From contig JAHHGT010000001.1 of assembly GCA_019359745.1 (NCBI GenBank), positions 248,001-312,000 of the forward strand: 64,000 nt of DNA, read 5' to 3'. Below are positions 1 to 8,341 of the stretch, piece by piece. A program made the position numbers and the translations under genes. Positions within the stretch are counted from its first letter, which is position 1. Each line of letters begins with the position of its first letter. Under the pieces are notes generated by a model. That model made no database searches. It was not told the origin of the DNA and saw only the letters and a program-made list of their open reading frames with translations. Origin of the DNA: Aphanothece saxicola GSE-SYN-MK-01-06B. GTDB lineage: Bacteria; Cyanobacteriota; Cyanobacteriia; PCC-6307; Cyanobiaceae.

Positions 1-642
1 CCGCAAAGGCTGGTAGGTGCGGCCATCGAAACGCAGTTCCTTCAGCCCATCGGGGGCGCCGTGCAGGCTGGCGGGCAGGGTGAGATCCAGCCAGCCGCGA
101 TGGCGATTGCTGATCACTTTCAGGGGCGATTGGAACAGGCCGTTCTCCGCCACCAGCTCCAGGCTGCCGTCGACGTCACGGAACACCAGCAGGCTGCAGC
201 CGCCGCTGGCACAGGCGAAGGAGCCCACCACCACCGCCACGATCTCGAGCCGGCCGTCGCCATCGAGATCGATGCGGTTATGCAGGTAGCGCAGCGGTCC
301 CACATCGGCGCAGACGGGGCGCTGGGCCGTGGCGCGGGCCTGCTCCCATTCGGTCTGGTCGGGATCGCCGGCCGCCGCCGGGCTGGTCGCCACCGGCCCG
401 GCGAACAGGCGGGCCCGCAACGCCGCCTCCAGGCGGGCATCGGAGCGGTTGATCGGTGGAATCACCGAACCGGGCGGCGCCAGCGGGGGTGGCCTGTCGC
501 GGGGATCGGGGCCATCAGGACCCAGCAGGGAGCGGGGCGGAGGCAACGGCGCCGCCAACGGAGGCGGTGCCAGCGGCTGGGCCAGGGCAGGGGTGCAGCA
601 GCCGATCAGCAGCAGAACAGCAAGCGGCCGCAGCGGCAACAT
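1..642 (-). CDS. Secreted or lipid-anchored protein, partial at left edge
   Basis: An open frame of 214 codons begins at an ATG (642) and runs off the left edge without a stop, so the C terminus is missing. The N terminus is a signal peptide: a short start with Arg5, a Leu-rich core and LLLIGC (a possible lipobox), followed by ALAQ (a possible signal peptidase I site). A Pro-rich linker of about 50 residues follows. A folded part then contains [10 protein letters not shown], which resembles an EF-hand/FG-GAP-like calcium loop. It should act in the periplasm or on a membrane surface. No named family is recognised. The real frame is supported by the signal peptide, the sensible composition and the absence of stops. 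Confidence 0.7.
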   Translation of the reverse strand, partial: MLPLRPLAVLLLIGCCTPALAQPLAPPPLAAPLPPPRSLLGPDGPDPRDRPPPLAPPGSVIPPINRSDARLEAALRARLFAGPVATSPAAAGDPDQTEWEQARATAQRPVCADVGPLRYLHNRIDLDGDGRLEIVAVVVGSFACASGGCSLLVFRDVDGSLELVAENGLFQSPLKVISNRHRGWLDLTLPASLHGAPDGLKELRFDGRTYQPLR

Positions 643-693
643 CGGGGAGAGACGGAGGCCTGGCGAATGCCGTCGCCCGCGGATGGGGGCAAG

Positions 694-948
694 TTACGTC
701 GTTTCCGGCTCCGGGTCGGCTCCGGCCGCGCTGTGCTGCTCCAGGTGGGCCTCGATGCGATCGGCCAGCGCCAGACAGCGGTCCATCTCCTCCCAGAGCA
801 GCTCCCGTCGCCGCGAAGTGACGGCATAGGAGCGGTGATGCAGATCTCTGCCCTGGTAGCGGAGCGCATCCCGAAGGCGGCGCCAGTCGTCGGGAGCGAG
901 CACGGGAGGGGGGAGCGTCATCGGGGCCGGGCCCTTGGGCAGCGTCAT
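694..948 (-). CDS. Small conserved-looking hypothetical protein
   Basis: An 84-residue soluble protein on the minus strand, placed head to head with hisA. It begins [10 protein letters not shown]; a second in-frame ATG lies at 921. The sequence is polar, with a Trp/Arg-rich stretch ([19 protein letters not shown]) and a probable helix ([21 protein letters not shown]). I recognise no family. The same frame stays open upstream across hisA, so the ATG at 948 is chosen because it lies in the gap between the two divergent genes. The start is therefore uncertain, and the gene itself is moderately likely. Confidence 0.5.
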   Translation of the reverse strand: MTLPKGPAPMTLPPPVLAPDDWRRLRDALRYQGRDLHHRSYAVTSRRRELLWEEMDRCLALADRIEAHLEQHSAAGADPEPETT

Positions 949-987
949 GGCACAGGATGGATCCCTGAGCGGCCCTGTCCCCTGGTC

Positions 988-1749
988 ATGCAAGTCATTC
1001 CCGCCATCGATCTGCTCGATGGGCATTGCGTGCGTCTGCATCAGGGCGACTACGACCGGGTGACCCGCTTCAACGACGACCCCGTGGCCCAGGCGCTGGA
1101 ATGGCAGCGCCAGGGGGCCACGCGGCTGCACCTGGTGGATCTCGATGGAGCCAGGAGCGGAACCCCCTGCAACGACGGTGCCGTGCAGGCGATCACGTCG
1201 GCCCTGGCGATTCCGGTGCAGCTCGGGGGGGGCGTGCGCTCGGCGGAACGGGCCGAACAGCTTCTGGGCTGGGGTGTGGATCGGGTCATCCTGGGCACGG
1301 TGGCCATCGAGAACCCGGAGCTGGTGCGCGACCTGGCCGGTCGCCATCCCGGTCGGATCGTGGTCGGAATTGACGCCAAGGAGGGGATGGTGGCCACCCG
1401 CGGCTGGATCGAGCAGAGCACGGTGGAAGCCACCGTCCTGGCCGCCAGCCTCGAGGGCACCGGGGTGGCCGCGATCATCAGCACCGACATCGCCACCGAC
1501 GGCACCCTGGAAGGCCCCAACCTGGCGGCCCTGCGGGCCATGGCCCAGGCCTCCTGCCTGCCGGTGATCGCGTCAGGAGGTGTGGGTTGTCTCACCGATC
1601 TGTTGAGCCTGCTGAGCCTGGAACCCCACGGTGTGACAGGGGTGATCGTGGGACGGGCGCTGTACGACGGCCGGGTGGATCTGGCCGAGGCCCTGCAGGC
1701 CATCGGGGAGCAGCGGCTGCAGGATCCCTTGCAGCTGCCGATCGCCTGA
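988..1749 (+). CDS. hisA: HisA, ProFAR isomerase (histidine biosynthesis)
   Basis: Encodes 253 residues of the (beta-alpha)8-barrel enzyme that isomerises ProFAR to PRFAR in histidine biosynthesis, in the cytosol. Seen: the start [12 protein letters not shown] with catalytic Asp8, the QLGGGVRS phosphate-binding loop, GIDAKEG with the second catalytic Asp near 129, [14 protein letters not shown], and the ASGGV C-terminal phosphate site. Length is normal for the family. The frame is open far upstream, but the family starts at this ATG. It stands alone, not in a his operon, as is usual in cyanobacteria. A Fur-family regulator follows on the same strand after about 80 bp. Confidence 0.96.
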   Translation: MQVIPAIDLLDGHCVRLHQGDYDRVTRFNDDPVAQALEWQRQGATRLHLVDLDGARSGTPCNDGAVQAITSALAIPVQLGGGVRSAERAEQLLGWGVDRVILGTVAIENPELVRDLAGRHPGRIVVGIDAKEGMVATRGWIEQSTVEATVLAASLEGTGVAAIISTDIATDGTLEGPNLAALRAMAQASCLPVIASGGVGCLTDLLSLLSLEPHGVTGVIVGRALYDGRVDLAEALQAIGEQRLQDPLQLPIA

Positions 1750-1832
1750 CCCTCGCCGCCGCTGGGAGGCTGGCCCGTGCCGGTGTTGGTGCAACTGCCC
1801 TATAACAGAACCAATGTTTACGGCGGCAGCGG

Positions 1833-2351
1833 TTGCATCCCTCCACGACCACCCCCGCTTCCGCAGCCGGCGCCAGCCGCGGCGAGGGTGGTGTCCGTGA
1901 ACCGGTGGCCCCAGCCCTGAGCCACGTCGAAGAGGTGTATCAGCGCTGCCGTGATCTGGGCATGCGGCTGAGTCGCCAGCGACGCATGGTGCTTGATCTG
2001 TTGTGGGCCGAGAAAAGCCATCTTTCCGCCCGGGACATCTTTGAGAAGCTCAACGATCAGGGTCGCCACATCGGCCACACCTCCGTTTATCAGAATCTTG
2101 AAGCCTTGCAATCGGCTGGCGTGATCGAATGCCTTGAACGTGCCAATGGCCGTCTCTATGGCTATCGCGCCGACCCCCACAGCCATCTCACCTGCACCCA
2201 ATCGGGCGAGATTCTTGATCTCGATGTGCTGCTTCCCGCCAATCTCCTGCAGCAGATCGAAGCGCAGACCGGATTCGCGATCGAGTCGTACACCTTGCAC
2301 CTGTCCGGCCATCCCCGGCCAGCACTGGAGAAAAGCGGCCGGCTTGGTTAA
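1833..2351 (+). CDS. Fur-family transcriptional regulator
   Basis: A 172-residue Fur/PerR/Zur-superfamily repressor. The N-terminal winged helix is clear (MRLSRQRRMVLDLLW, SARDIFEKLN, GHTSVYQNLEALQSAGVIECL). A C-terminal dimerisation and metal part follows (DPHSHLTCTQSGEILDLDV). The CxxC pair that forms the structural zinc site in many Fur proteins is absent: only a single Cys (TCTQS) sits at the first position, so metal use may differ from classical Fur. The track start is TTG at 1833. An in-frame GTG at about 1908 would remove a low-complexity N-terminal 25 residues. Whether it senses iron, zinc or peroxide cannot be decided from sequence. Confidence 0.85.
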   Translation: MHPSTTTPASAAGASRGEGGVREPVAPALSHVEEVYQRCRDLGMRLSRQRRMVLDLLWAEKSHLSARDIFEKLNDQGRHIGHTSVYQNLEALQSAGVIECLERANGRLYGYRADPHSHLTCTQSGEILDLDVLLPANLLQQIEAQTGFAIESYTLHLSGHPRPALEKSGRLG

Positions 2352-2377
2352 GGTCAGCCCATTCTTCCCCTGACAAC

Positions 2378-4048
2378 GTGCCTCGACGTCCGGCACAGCC
2401 CCTCCCCCAGCTGCTGCTGTTCGCCGAACCCCTGCAGCGAGCGGGCCTCACCAGCTGGCTGGAGGCCCCCGCCAGCGGCAGTGGAACCACCGGCTGGAGC
2501 TGTTGTCGGGTGGTGGACAGCGACGCGTTGCAGGGCTCGCCCCAGCTCATCGTCTGGTGCCTTGGCGTCCCACCCGAGCCCCAGGCGCTCGATGCCGAGT
2601 GCCGCCGGCTGCTGGAACGCTGGCATCCGGCGCCACTGTTGCTGCTGCTGCCGGATCACCATCCCTACGCCAGTGATGTTCTGCTGCAGCTGCCGGCCCA
2701 GGGCCTGATCGAGCAGGCCGACGCCGACAGCCTGCGGGAGGCCGTCGGCACCGTGCTGGCCGGCGGCCGGGTGCTGGCCATCGGTGCCGCTCACCCATCC
2801 CCTGCCACCGCCTCGACCATTCCCATGGGCCTGGGCCAGTGGTTGCTGCTGAGTGGGCTGCAGCAGATCGATGCCGAGCTGCGCCTCTGTCAGCGGCTGC
2901 TCGATCCCCCACCAGCCCAGTTGCTGCCCTTGCTGTTGCTGGAGGGCCGGGTGCGGGAGCTGCGGTGGGCCCGGCGTCTGCTGTTGTGGCTCTGGGGTCC
3001 GCTCAGCCTGGCCTGGGGTGAGCCCATCGGTCCTGAGCCCATTGCTCCGTCAGACAGCCAGGCCTCCGCCACAGGCCATGGGGTGGCGATCACCCTGCGG
3101 CAGCGCACCGCCGAGGGACTCTGGGAGGCCCTGCGGGAGCGGCTGAAGCAGGCCGCCGCCGCCGGTCCCAGCAACAACAGCGGCCAGCTTCTGGCCCTTG
3201 ATGGTCTGCATGTCTCCCGCCGCAGCGATCTGCTGCTGGGGCTGCTGGAGCAATTCGACCTGCTGCGCCGACGGTTGCTGCAGGACGACCCCCGCGGCGA
3301 GCAGCTGGAGCTGCTCTGGAAAGAGCTGCAGCCGGAGCTGCGCCAGCAGGCCCTGCGCCACATGGCCGGCTCCTATGTGCAGTTGCCGATGGACGGCAAG
3401 CTCTGCCCAGTGGCGGAGACGCTCCTGCAGCGCAGCGAGTTTGCCGCCGACGACCAGGAGCTGCCCGACCCGGTGGCCATGCTCACGCCCCTGCTGCAGG
3501 CCCGTCCGCTGCTGGTGGACGGCCGCCTGCTGGCCCCGGATGAGCCCCAGGCCGTCCTCTATCTGGAGCTGCTGCTCAGCAACTGGCTGGTGCGCAGCGC
3601 CGAGCTGATCAGTGCCGAGGTGCTGGCGGCCTGCGCCGAATGGCCCGAACTGCGCCGCTACCTGCTTCGTCCCGAGCTGCTGGCCACCCGCAACCTGGAG
3701 CGACTGCGCAACCAGCTCAATGCCCAGCAGCGCTGGACCAGCTGGTTTGACCGTCCGATCCACCTTTACGAGAGCCGGCGCCCCCTGTTTCGCCTCGGGG
3801 CCGGAGCCATCGACTGCGTCGATCTCACCGAGCCCCGCGACGCCGAACTGCGCCAGCTCGGCTGGGTGCAGCAGGCCGTCACCCTGGCCCTGGAAGCCCG
3901 TGATGCCCTGGCCCCCCAGCTGCAGAGCCTGCTGAAGCGCCTGGGGGATCTGCTGGTGGTGCTGCTGACCCAGGTGCTCGGCAAGGCCATCGGCCTGGTG
4001 GGTCGCGGCATCGTCCAGGGGATGGGGCGGGGCCTCAACCGCGGCTGA
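2378..4048 (+). CDS. DUF3685 / Ycf55-like protein
   Basis: A 556-residue protein starting at GTG. The N-terminal ~140 residues look like a response-regulator receiver-type fold (LLLFAEPLQRAGLTSWL, LLLLLPDHHPYASDVL, GLIEQADADSLREAVGTVL). No clear phosphoacceptor Asp is seen. The rest is Leu/Gln-rich helix, and a terminal part (HLYESRRPLFRLGAGAI, then LTLALEARDALAPQL-like helices) matches what I know of the cyanobacterial and red-algal Ycf55/DUF3685 family. Function is unknown. It is followed after 1 bp by a thylakoid-associated thioredoxin-like gene and then by fumC, so the three are probably cotranscribed. Confidence 0.7.
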   Translation: MPRRPAQPLPQLLLFAEPLQRAGLTSWLEAPASGSGTTGWSCCRVVDSDALQGSPQLIVWCLGVPPEPQALDAECRRLLERWHPAPLLLLLPDHHPYASDVLLQLPAQGLIEQADADSLREAVGTVLAGGRVLAIGAAHPSPATASTIPMGLGQWLLLSGLQQIDAELRLCQRLLDPPPAQLLPLLLLEGRVRELRWARRLLLWLWGPLSLAWGEPIGPEPIAPSDSQASATGHGVAITLRQRTAEGLWEALRERLKQAAAAGPSNNSGQLLALDGLHVSRRSDLLLGLLEQFDLLRRRLLQDDPRGEQLELLWKELQPELRQQALRHMAGSYVQLPMDGKLCPVAETLLQRSEFAADDQELPDPVAMLTPLLQARPLLVDGRLLAPDEPQAVLYLELLLSNWLVRSAELISAEVLAACAEWPELRRYLLRPELLATRNLERLRNQLNAQQRWTSWFDRPIHLYESRRPLFRLGAGAIDCVDLTEPRDAELRQLGWVQQAVTLALEARDALAPQLQSLLKRLGDLLVVLLTQVLGKAIGLVGRGIVQGMGRGLNRG

Positions 4049-4049
4049 G

Positions 4050-4664
4050 ATGGCCGCCGTGCAGGGCACAATGAGCCGAGACGCCCATGACCCCTTGCGC
4101 CGTTTGCAGTCCCGGCCCTTCGCCAGCCTCTGGGCCCTGTTGCTGATCGTGGCGATGGGCCTGCTCTGGGCCCCAGGCCCGGCGGCGGCGAGCCTCGAGA
4201 ACGACCGCTACGACGGCAACATCTTCGCCCTCTACGCCGGCAACGGCTCCCTGGTGCCGCCCCGCAGCAGCCTGGGCCAGTCCCTGGCGGAGCATCGGGT
4301 GGCGGTGATCGTTTACTACCTCGATGACAGCAGCGTCAGCAAGCAGTTCTCGCCGGTGGTGTCGGAGCTGCAGCGGGTCTGGGGCAATGCCGTCGACCTG
4401 ATCCCCCTGGTCACCGATCCGCTCCAGGACCGGCCCGATGGTGGCGTGGCCGACCCGGCCCATTACTGGGACGGCCTGATCCCCCAGGTGGTGGTGATCA
4501 ACGGCGATGGCCGGGTGGTCTTCGATCGCCACGGTCAGGTGAGCGTCGATGCCATCAACGCCGCCGTCAGCGAGGCCAGCGGCATCCCCATGGCACCCGG
4601 CTCGGGCAACAGCGCCACCTTGAGCTTCAACGAACTCAACAGCGAAGTGGTGGCGTCCCGCTGA
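4050..4664 (+). CDS. Membrane-anchored thioredoxin-like protein, photosystem I accumulation factor-like
   Basis: A 204-residue protein with a hydrophobic signal/anchor (about residues 27-48, WALLLIVAMGLLWAPG) and a lumenal or periplasmic domain. The stretches NIFALYAGNGSLVPPR and PQVVVINGDGRVVFDRHGQV fit the cyanobacterial thioredoxin-fold family named thylakoid photosystem I accumulation factor. That name is recalled family knowledge, not proven here. The CxxC redox pair of true thioredoxins is absent; the position holds DDSSVSKQF, so a disulfide role is unlikely. A second ATG at 4071 is an equally good start. Its stop overlaps the fumC start (TGATG), implying translational coupling. Confidence 0.75.
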   Translation: MAAVQGTMSRDAHDPLRRLQSRPFASLWALLLIVAMGLLWAPGPAAASLENDRYDGNIFALYAGNGSLVPPRSSLGQSLAEHRVAVIVYYLDDSSVSKQFSPVVSELQRVWGNAVDLIPLVTDPLQDRPDGGVADPAHYWDGLIPQVVVINGDGRVVFDRHGQVSVDAINAAVSEASGIPMAPGSGNSATLSFNELNSEVVASR

Positions 4665-6043
4665 TGCCGGCCACCCGCACCGAAACCGACAGCCTCGGCC
4701 CGGTGGAGGTGCCGGCTGAGCATTACTGGGGCGCCCAGACCCAGCGATCACTGCGGAACTTCCCCTTCGGCGCCGTGATGCCGATTGCGCTGGTGCACGC
4801 CTTCGGCCAGCTCAAGGCCGCCTGCGCCGAGGTGAATGCCGCCCGGGGCGTGCTCCCCGACCATCTGGCGGCCCTGATTGTGGCGGCGGCCGAGGAGGTG
4901 AGCGGGGGCCGCCTCGATGGCGAGTTCCCGCTGCGGGTCTGGCAGACCGGATCGGGCACCCAGACCAACATGAATGTCAACGAGGTGATCGCCAACCGGG
5001 CGATCGCCGCAACGGGCGGCGTGCTGGGCAGCAAGGTGCCGGTCCACCCGAACGATCACGTCAACCTGAGCCAGTCGAGCAACGACACCTTCCCCTCGGC
5101 GATGCACATCGCTGTGGCGATCGCGCTGCACCAACGACTGATCCCCTGCCTGGAGGATCTGATCGCCGCCCTGCGGGTCAAGGCGGGGACCTACGCCGGC
5201 CTGATCAAGATCGGGCGCACCCATCTGCAGGATGCGGTGCCCCTCAGCCTGGGCCAGGAATTCGGTGGCTACGCCTCCCAGCTGGAGCTCGGGCTGGCCA
5301 GCCTGCGGGCCACCCTGCCCCAGGTGCTGCAACTGGCCATCGGTGGCACGGCGGTGGGCACCGGCCTGAATGCCCCGACCGGCTTCGGTGAAGCGGTGGC
5401 GGCCCGGCTGGCGGAACGGCTGGACCTGCCGTTCACCAGTGCCCCCGACAAGTTCCAGGCCCTGGCCGGCCAGGAGGGCTTGGCGGCGGCCCATGGGGCC
5501 CTGACGGTGCTGGCGGGCAGCCTGATGAAAATCGCCAACGACATCCGCTGGCTGGCCAGCGGGCCCCGCTGTGGCCTTGGGGAGCTGGTGCTGCCGGAGA
5601 ACGAGCCGGGCTCCAGCATCATGCCCGGCAAAGTGAATCCCACCCAGTGCGAGAGCCTCACGATGGTGGCCGTGCAGGTGATGGGCAACAACACCGCCGT
5701 CCAGATGGCCGCCAGTCAGGGGAACTTTGAGCTGAATGTGTTCAAGCCCCTGATCGCCCACAACCTGCTGGAGAGCATCGACCTGCTGGCGGGGAGTTGC
5801 GGCACCTTCCGGGAACTCTGCATCGAAGGACTGCGGGCGGATGTGGAGCACATCGAAGCCCAACGTGACCGCAGCCTGATGCTGGTGACGGCCCTGACGC
5901 CGGCCATCGGGTACGACCGGGCCTGCGCCATCGCCCGCCATGCCCACCAGCACCGGCTCAGCCTGCGGGAAGCGGCTTTGTTGCTGGGGGAGATCAGCGG
6001 CGAGGAATTCGATCGCTGGGTCAGGCCAGAGCAGATGGTCTGA
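4664..6043 (+). CDS. fumC: Fumarate hydratase, class II
   Basis: A 459-residue class II fumarase, which interconverts fumarate and malate in the cytosol without an iron-sulfur cluster. Seen: TGSGTQTNMNVNEV, SQSSNDTFPSAMHIA, RTHLQDAVPLSLGQEF and the superfamily signature GSSIMPGKVNPTQCE. Length matches the family. Cyanobacteria need it to recycle the fumarate released by purine and arginine synthesis as well as for the TCA branch. The start overlaps the stop of the preceding gene by one base. It is the last gene of the run, and a terminator-like hairpin follows about 60 bp downstream. Confidence 0.97.
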   Translation: MPATRTETDSLGPVEVPAEHYWGAQTQRSLRNFPFGAVMPIALVHAFGQLKAACAEVNAARGVLPDHLAALIVAAAEEVSGGRLDGEFPLRVWQTGSGTQTNMNVNEVIANRAIAATGGVLGSKVPVHPNDHVNLSQSSNDTFPSAMHIAVAIALHQRLIPCLEDLIAALRVKAGTYAGLIKIGRTHLQDAVPLSLGQEFGGYASQLELGLASLRATLPQVLQLAIGGTAVGTGLNAPTGFGEAVAARLAERLDLPFTSAPDKFQALAGQEGLAAAHGALTVLAGSLMKIANDIRWLASGPRCGLGELVLPENEPGSSIMPGKVNPTQCESLTMVAVQVMGNNTAVQMAASQGNFELNVFKPLIAHNLLESIDLLAGSCGTFRELCIEGLRADVEHIEAQRDRSLMLVTALTPAIGYDRACAIARHAHQHRLSLREAALLLGEISGEEFDRWVRPEQMV

Positions 6044-6332
6044 GGGAGGCCTCCCTTGATTTCCTTTGGATCAACCGTAAACTTTGCAGGAATTTTGAAT
6101 GGATGCACCCACTGGGGAACCTTTCCCCGGTGCGTTTCATTTCTTCTTGGTGGCTCTGCACGGATTCAGACGTTGGTACTCCCCTCATCCGCGCTTTCGA
6201 AGACCCGCGTTCACGCCGTTCACTGCTGGGTGCAGGCGAGGATTCCCACCCACGCTTGCCCCCCTGACGTGGGCGACGCCGCGGGTATCGGCGTCCCATC
6301 CGATGGTTCGAAAGGATCGAGGCCTGGCTGAG
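6044..6332. other. Gene-free stretch between fumC and the pilin-like gene
   Basis: About 290 bases with no convincing gene. It holds a perfect GGGAGGCCTCCC palindrome just after fumC, the hairpin listed at 6105-6133, and a second perfect 7-bp inverted repeat (GACGCCG 6275-6281, CGGCGTC 6289-6295, 7-base loop) about 40 bases before the pilin-like start. It is locally less GC-rich near 6056-6100. It could carry a 5' leader or a small RNA; nothing known is recognised. Confidence 0.5.
6105..6133 (+). terminator. Terminator-like hairpin after fumC
   Basis: Inverted repeat GCACC...GGTGC enclosing GGGGAA-CCT-TTCCCC. The inner stem is 6 bp perfect with a 3-base loop, and the outer stem is offset by a 4-base bulge. 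It is followed by a T-rich tract (GTTTCATTTCTTCTT). It fits an intrinsic terminator for the fumC run, although the T run is interrupted. Confidence 0.45.
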
Positions 6333-6827
6333 ATGTCTTCCTTCCATCCCCCGGCGACAAGACAGCAACCTGCGCGGGTTTGTCAGGAGGACGATCGACC
6401 TCCCCATTCCAGAAGGTGGGTTTCCCGGACGTTCCGTCGCCTCCATGTCCCACGAGCTTCTGGGTTCACACTCGTGGAGCTCATGATCGTGCTCAGCATT
6501 GTTGGCATCATCAGTGCCGTCGCACTCCCCCAGTACCGTCGCGCCATGGCCGTGGCCGAAGCTTCCAGCCGGGTGCTGGAAACGATCTCCTTCGGCGAAC
6601 GGTGCGCCGTGGCCCACAAATCCGGTCTGCCGGTGATGGTTGCCCAACCCTCCGGCGGGGCGACCCAGTTCTGTAACGGTGCATCAACCCGACAGATTGA
6701 CAGTCGCCGCTGGTCGGGGGACGCCACAGGAGTCCTCTGCATGGGATTGTCAGCGGGACAGTCGCACCGCCAGGCCAGGCTGCGTGTCACCGTGACAGGC
6801 GCCATCACCTGCACCTTTCTCAATTGA
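6333..6827 (+). CDS. Type IV pilin-like / pseudopilin protein
   Basis: Encodes 164 residues with a class III (prepilin) signal: Gly followed by FTLVELMIVLSIVGIISAV, with Glu at mature position 5 and a 20-residue hydrophobic helix, then PQYRRA. The mature part is about 115 residues with a Cys pair (ERCAVAH, TQFCNG) and a C-terminal Cys (ITCTFLN). The leader is unusually long and basic (about 48 residues from ATG 6333), because no closer ATG, GTG or TTG exists in frame. It should be processed by the prepilin peptidase encoded at 37451-38302 and assembled by a type IV pilus machine (motility, DNA uptake). A minor pilin is more likely than the major subunit, given the isolated gene. Confidence 0.8.
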   Translation: MSSFHPPATRQQPARVCQEDDRPPHSRRWVSRTFRRLHVPRASGFTLVELMIVLSIVGIISAVALPQYRRAMAVAEASSRVLETISFGERCAVAHKSGLPVMVAQPSGGATQFCNGASTRQIDSRRWSGDATGVLCMGLSAGQSHRQARLRVTVTGAITCTFLN

Positions 6828-6876
6828 CCTCAATGCGTGGCGTTGCAGCGCTCCGTGACTTCAGCAGCGAGGTGTC

Positions 6877-8256
6877 TCAGAGCAGATTGGCCGCCAGTTC
6901 CGCCAGCTCGGAGCGTTCCCCCCGCATCAGGGTGATGTGGCCCGAAAGCAGCTGGCCCTTGAAGCGTTCCACCAGCCAGGTGAGACCATTGCTCTCCGCA
7001 TCCACGTAGGGATTGTCGATCTGGTAGGGGTCGCCGGTGAGCACGATCTTGGTGCCTTCCCCCACCCTGGTCACGATCGTCTTGACCTCGTGGGGGGTGA
7101 GGTTCTGGGCCTCGTCCACCACCATGAACTGGCGGGGGATCGAGCGGCCGCGGATGTAGCTGATCGCCTCCACTTCCAGCAGGCCCATGCCCTTGAGATC
7201 GCTCCAGTTGCTGCGTGGTGGCCGGTGGCTGCCCCGGGCCGGTTGGGTGTCCTCGCTACCGAGCAGGAAGTCGAGATTGTCGACGATCGGTTGCATCCAG
7301 GGGGCCATCTTCTCCTCGAGATCCCCTGGCAGGAAGCCCATCTCCTTGCCCAGGGAGATCACCGGTCGCGTCACCAGCAGGCGCTCGTAGAGGTGCTCAT
7401 CAGCCACTTGATGCAGGCCCGCCGCCAGGGCGAGCAGGGTCTTGCCGGTGCCGGCCTTGCCCACCAGCGTCACCAGGGCCACCGCCGGATCCAGGAGGAG
7501 ATCGAGGGCAAAGGACTGCTCCCGGTTGCGGGGCTGAATGCGCCCCATCTTGGCCTTGGCTGACTTCTGCAGCGGTTGCAGGGTTCCGGTGCGGCCGTTG
7601 TAGCGGGCCAGCAGCGTGTGGGCCGGCTGGGCCAGGTCGACGAGGGTCACCCCCTCGTTGGCCTGCAGGGGCGAAACAGGGATCGGTTGGGAGGGGATGG
7701 CGTCCGCCGAGAGGCCCTCGCCGGCCTTGACCTGGTCCATCAGCTCGGCGCCCATCCAGCGCTCGCTGAAGCCGGGATAGAGGTCGGCCATGTCCACCTT
7801 GTCGGTGGTGTAGTCCTGGGCGATCAGGCCCACCGCATCGGCCTTGATGCGCAGGTTGGTGTCCTTGGTGACGAGCACCACCGGCGCCTGGCCTCCCACC
7901 ACCTCCTGCAGCCGCTGCTCCAGCGCCACCGCCAGGATGTTGTTGTCACCGTTGCCCGCCTTCAGCTCGGGCGGCAGCTGGCGCAGGGTTTCACTGCGGC
8001 AGAACACGACCTTCAAGGTGCCGCCGCTGTTGTCATTGATCGGCACGCCCTCGGCCAGGTTGCCCTTTTCGCGCAGCTGGTCGAGCAGGCGGGACACCTG
8101 GCGGGCGTTGCGGCCCTTCTCGGAGGGGTCCCGCTTGAAGCGGTCGATCTCCTCGACCACCTCGATCGGGACCACCACCTGGTTGTCTTCGAAGCGGTTC
8201 AGGGCCTGGGGGTCATGCAGCAGCACATTGGTGTCGAGCACGAAGGTCTTGCGCAT
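6877..8256 (-). CDS. phoH: PhoH-family PIN-ATPase
   Basis: A 459-residue fusion of an N-terminal PIN-type RNase domain (residues 1-150: KTFVLDTNVLLHDP, EEIDRFK, GDNNILAVAL, LVTKDTNLRIKADAVG) and a C-terminal PhoH P-loop ATPase ([16 protein letters not shown] Walker A, FMVVDEAQNLTPHEVK Walker B, VLTGDPYQIDNPY). PhoH2-type proteins combine RNA cleavage and ATP-driven unwinding, acting in the cytosol; this is family knowledge. The start ATG at 8256 is where family homology begins, although the frame is open further upstream. It runs convergent with the pilin-like gene. Confidence 0.92.
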   Translation of the reverse strand: MRKTFVLDTNVLLHDPQALNRFEDNQVVVPIEVVEEIDRFKRDPSEKGRNARQVSRLLDQLREKGNLAEGVPINDNSGGTLKVVFCRSETLRQLPPELKAGNGDNNILAVALEQRLQEVVGGQAPVVLVTKDTNLRIKADAVGLIAQDYTTDKVDMADLYPGFSERWMGAELMDQVKAGEGLSADAIPSQPIPVSPLQANEGVTLVDLAQPAHTLLARYNGRTGTLQPLQKSAKAKMGRIQPRNREQSFALDLLLDPAVALVTLVGKAGTGKTLLALAAGLHQVADEHLYERLLVTRPVISLGKEMGFLPGDLEEKMAPWMQPIVDNLDFLLGSEDTQPARGSHRPPRSNWSDLKGMGLLEVEAISYIRGRSIPRQFMVVDEAQNLTPHEVKTIVTRVGEGTKIVLTGDPYQIDNPYVDAESNGLTWLVERFKGQLLSGHITLMRGERSELAELAANLL

Positions 8257-8341
8257 GCCAGGGCCCTGCCGGTTGCATGGGGCCGAAACTAGGTCCACGG
8301 GTGCATCTACGCTCCGGCCGGACATTCCCTGACGTATCGGC

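Noticed and set aside
6190-6330. tRNA-like GGTTCGAA segment near 6304
   Set aside because: No acceptor or anticodon stem can be built around it.
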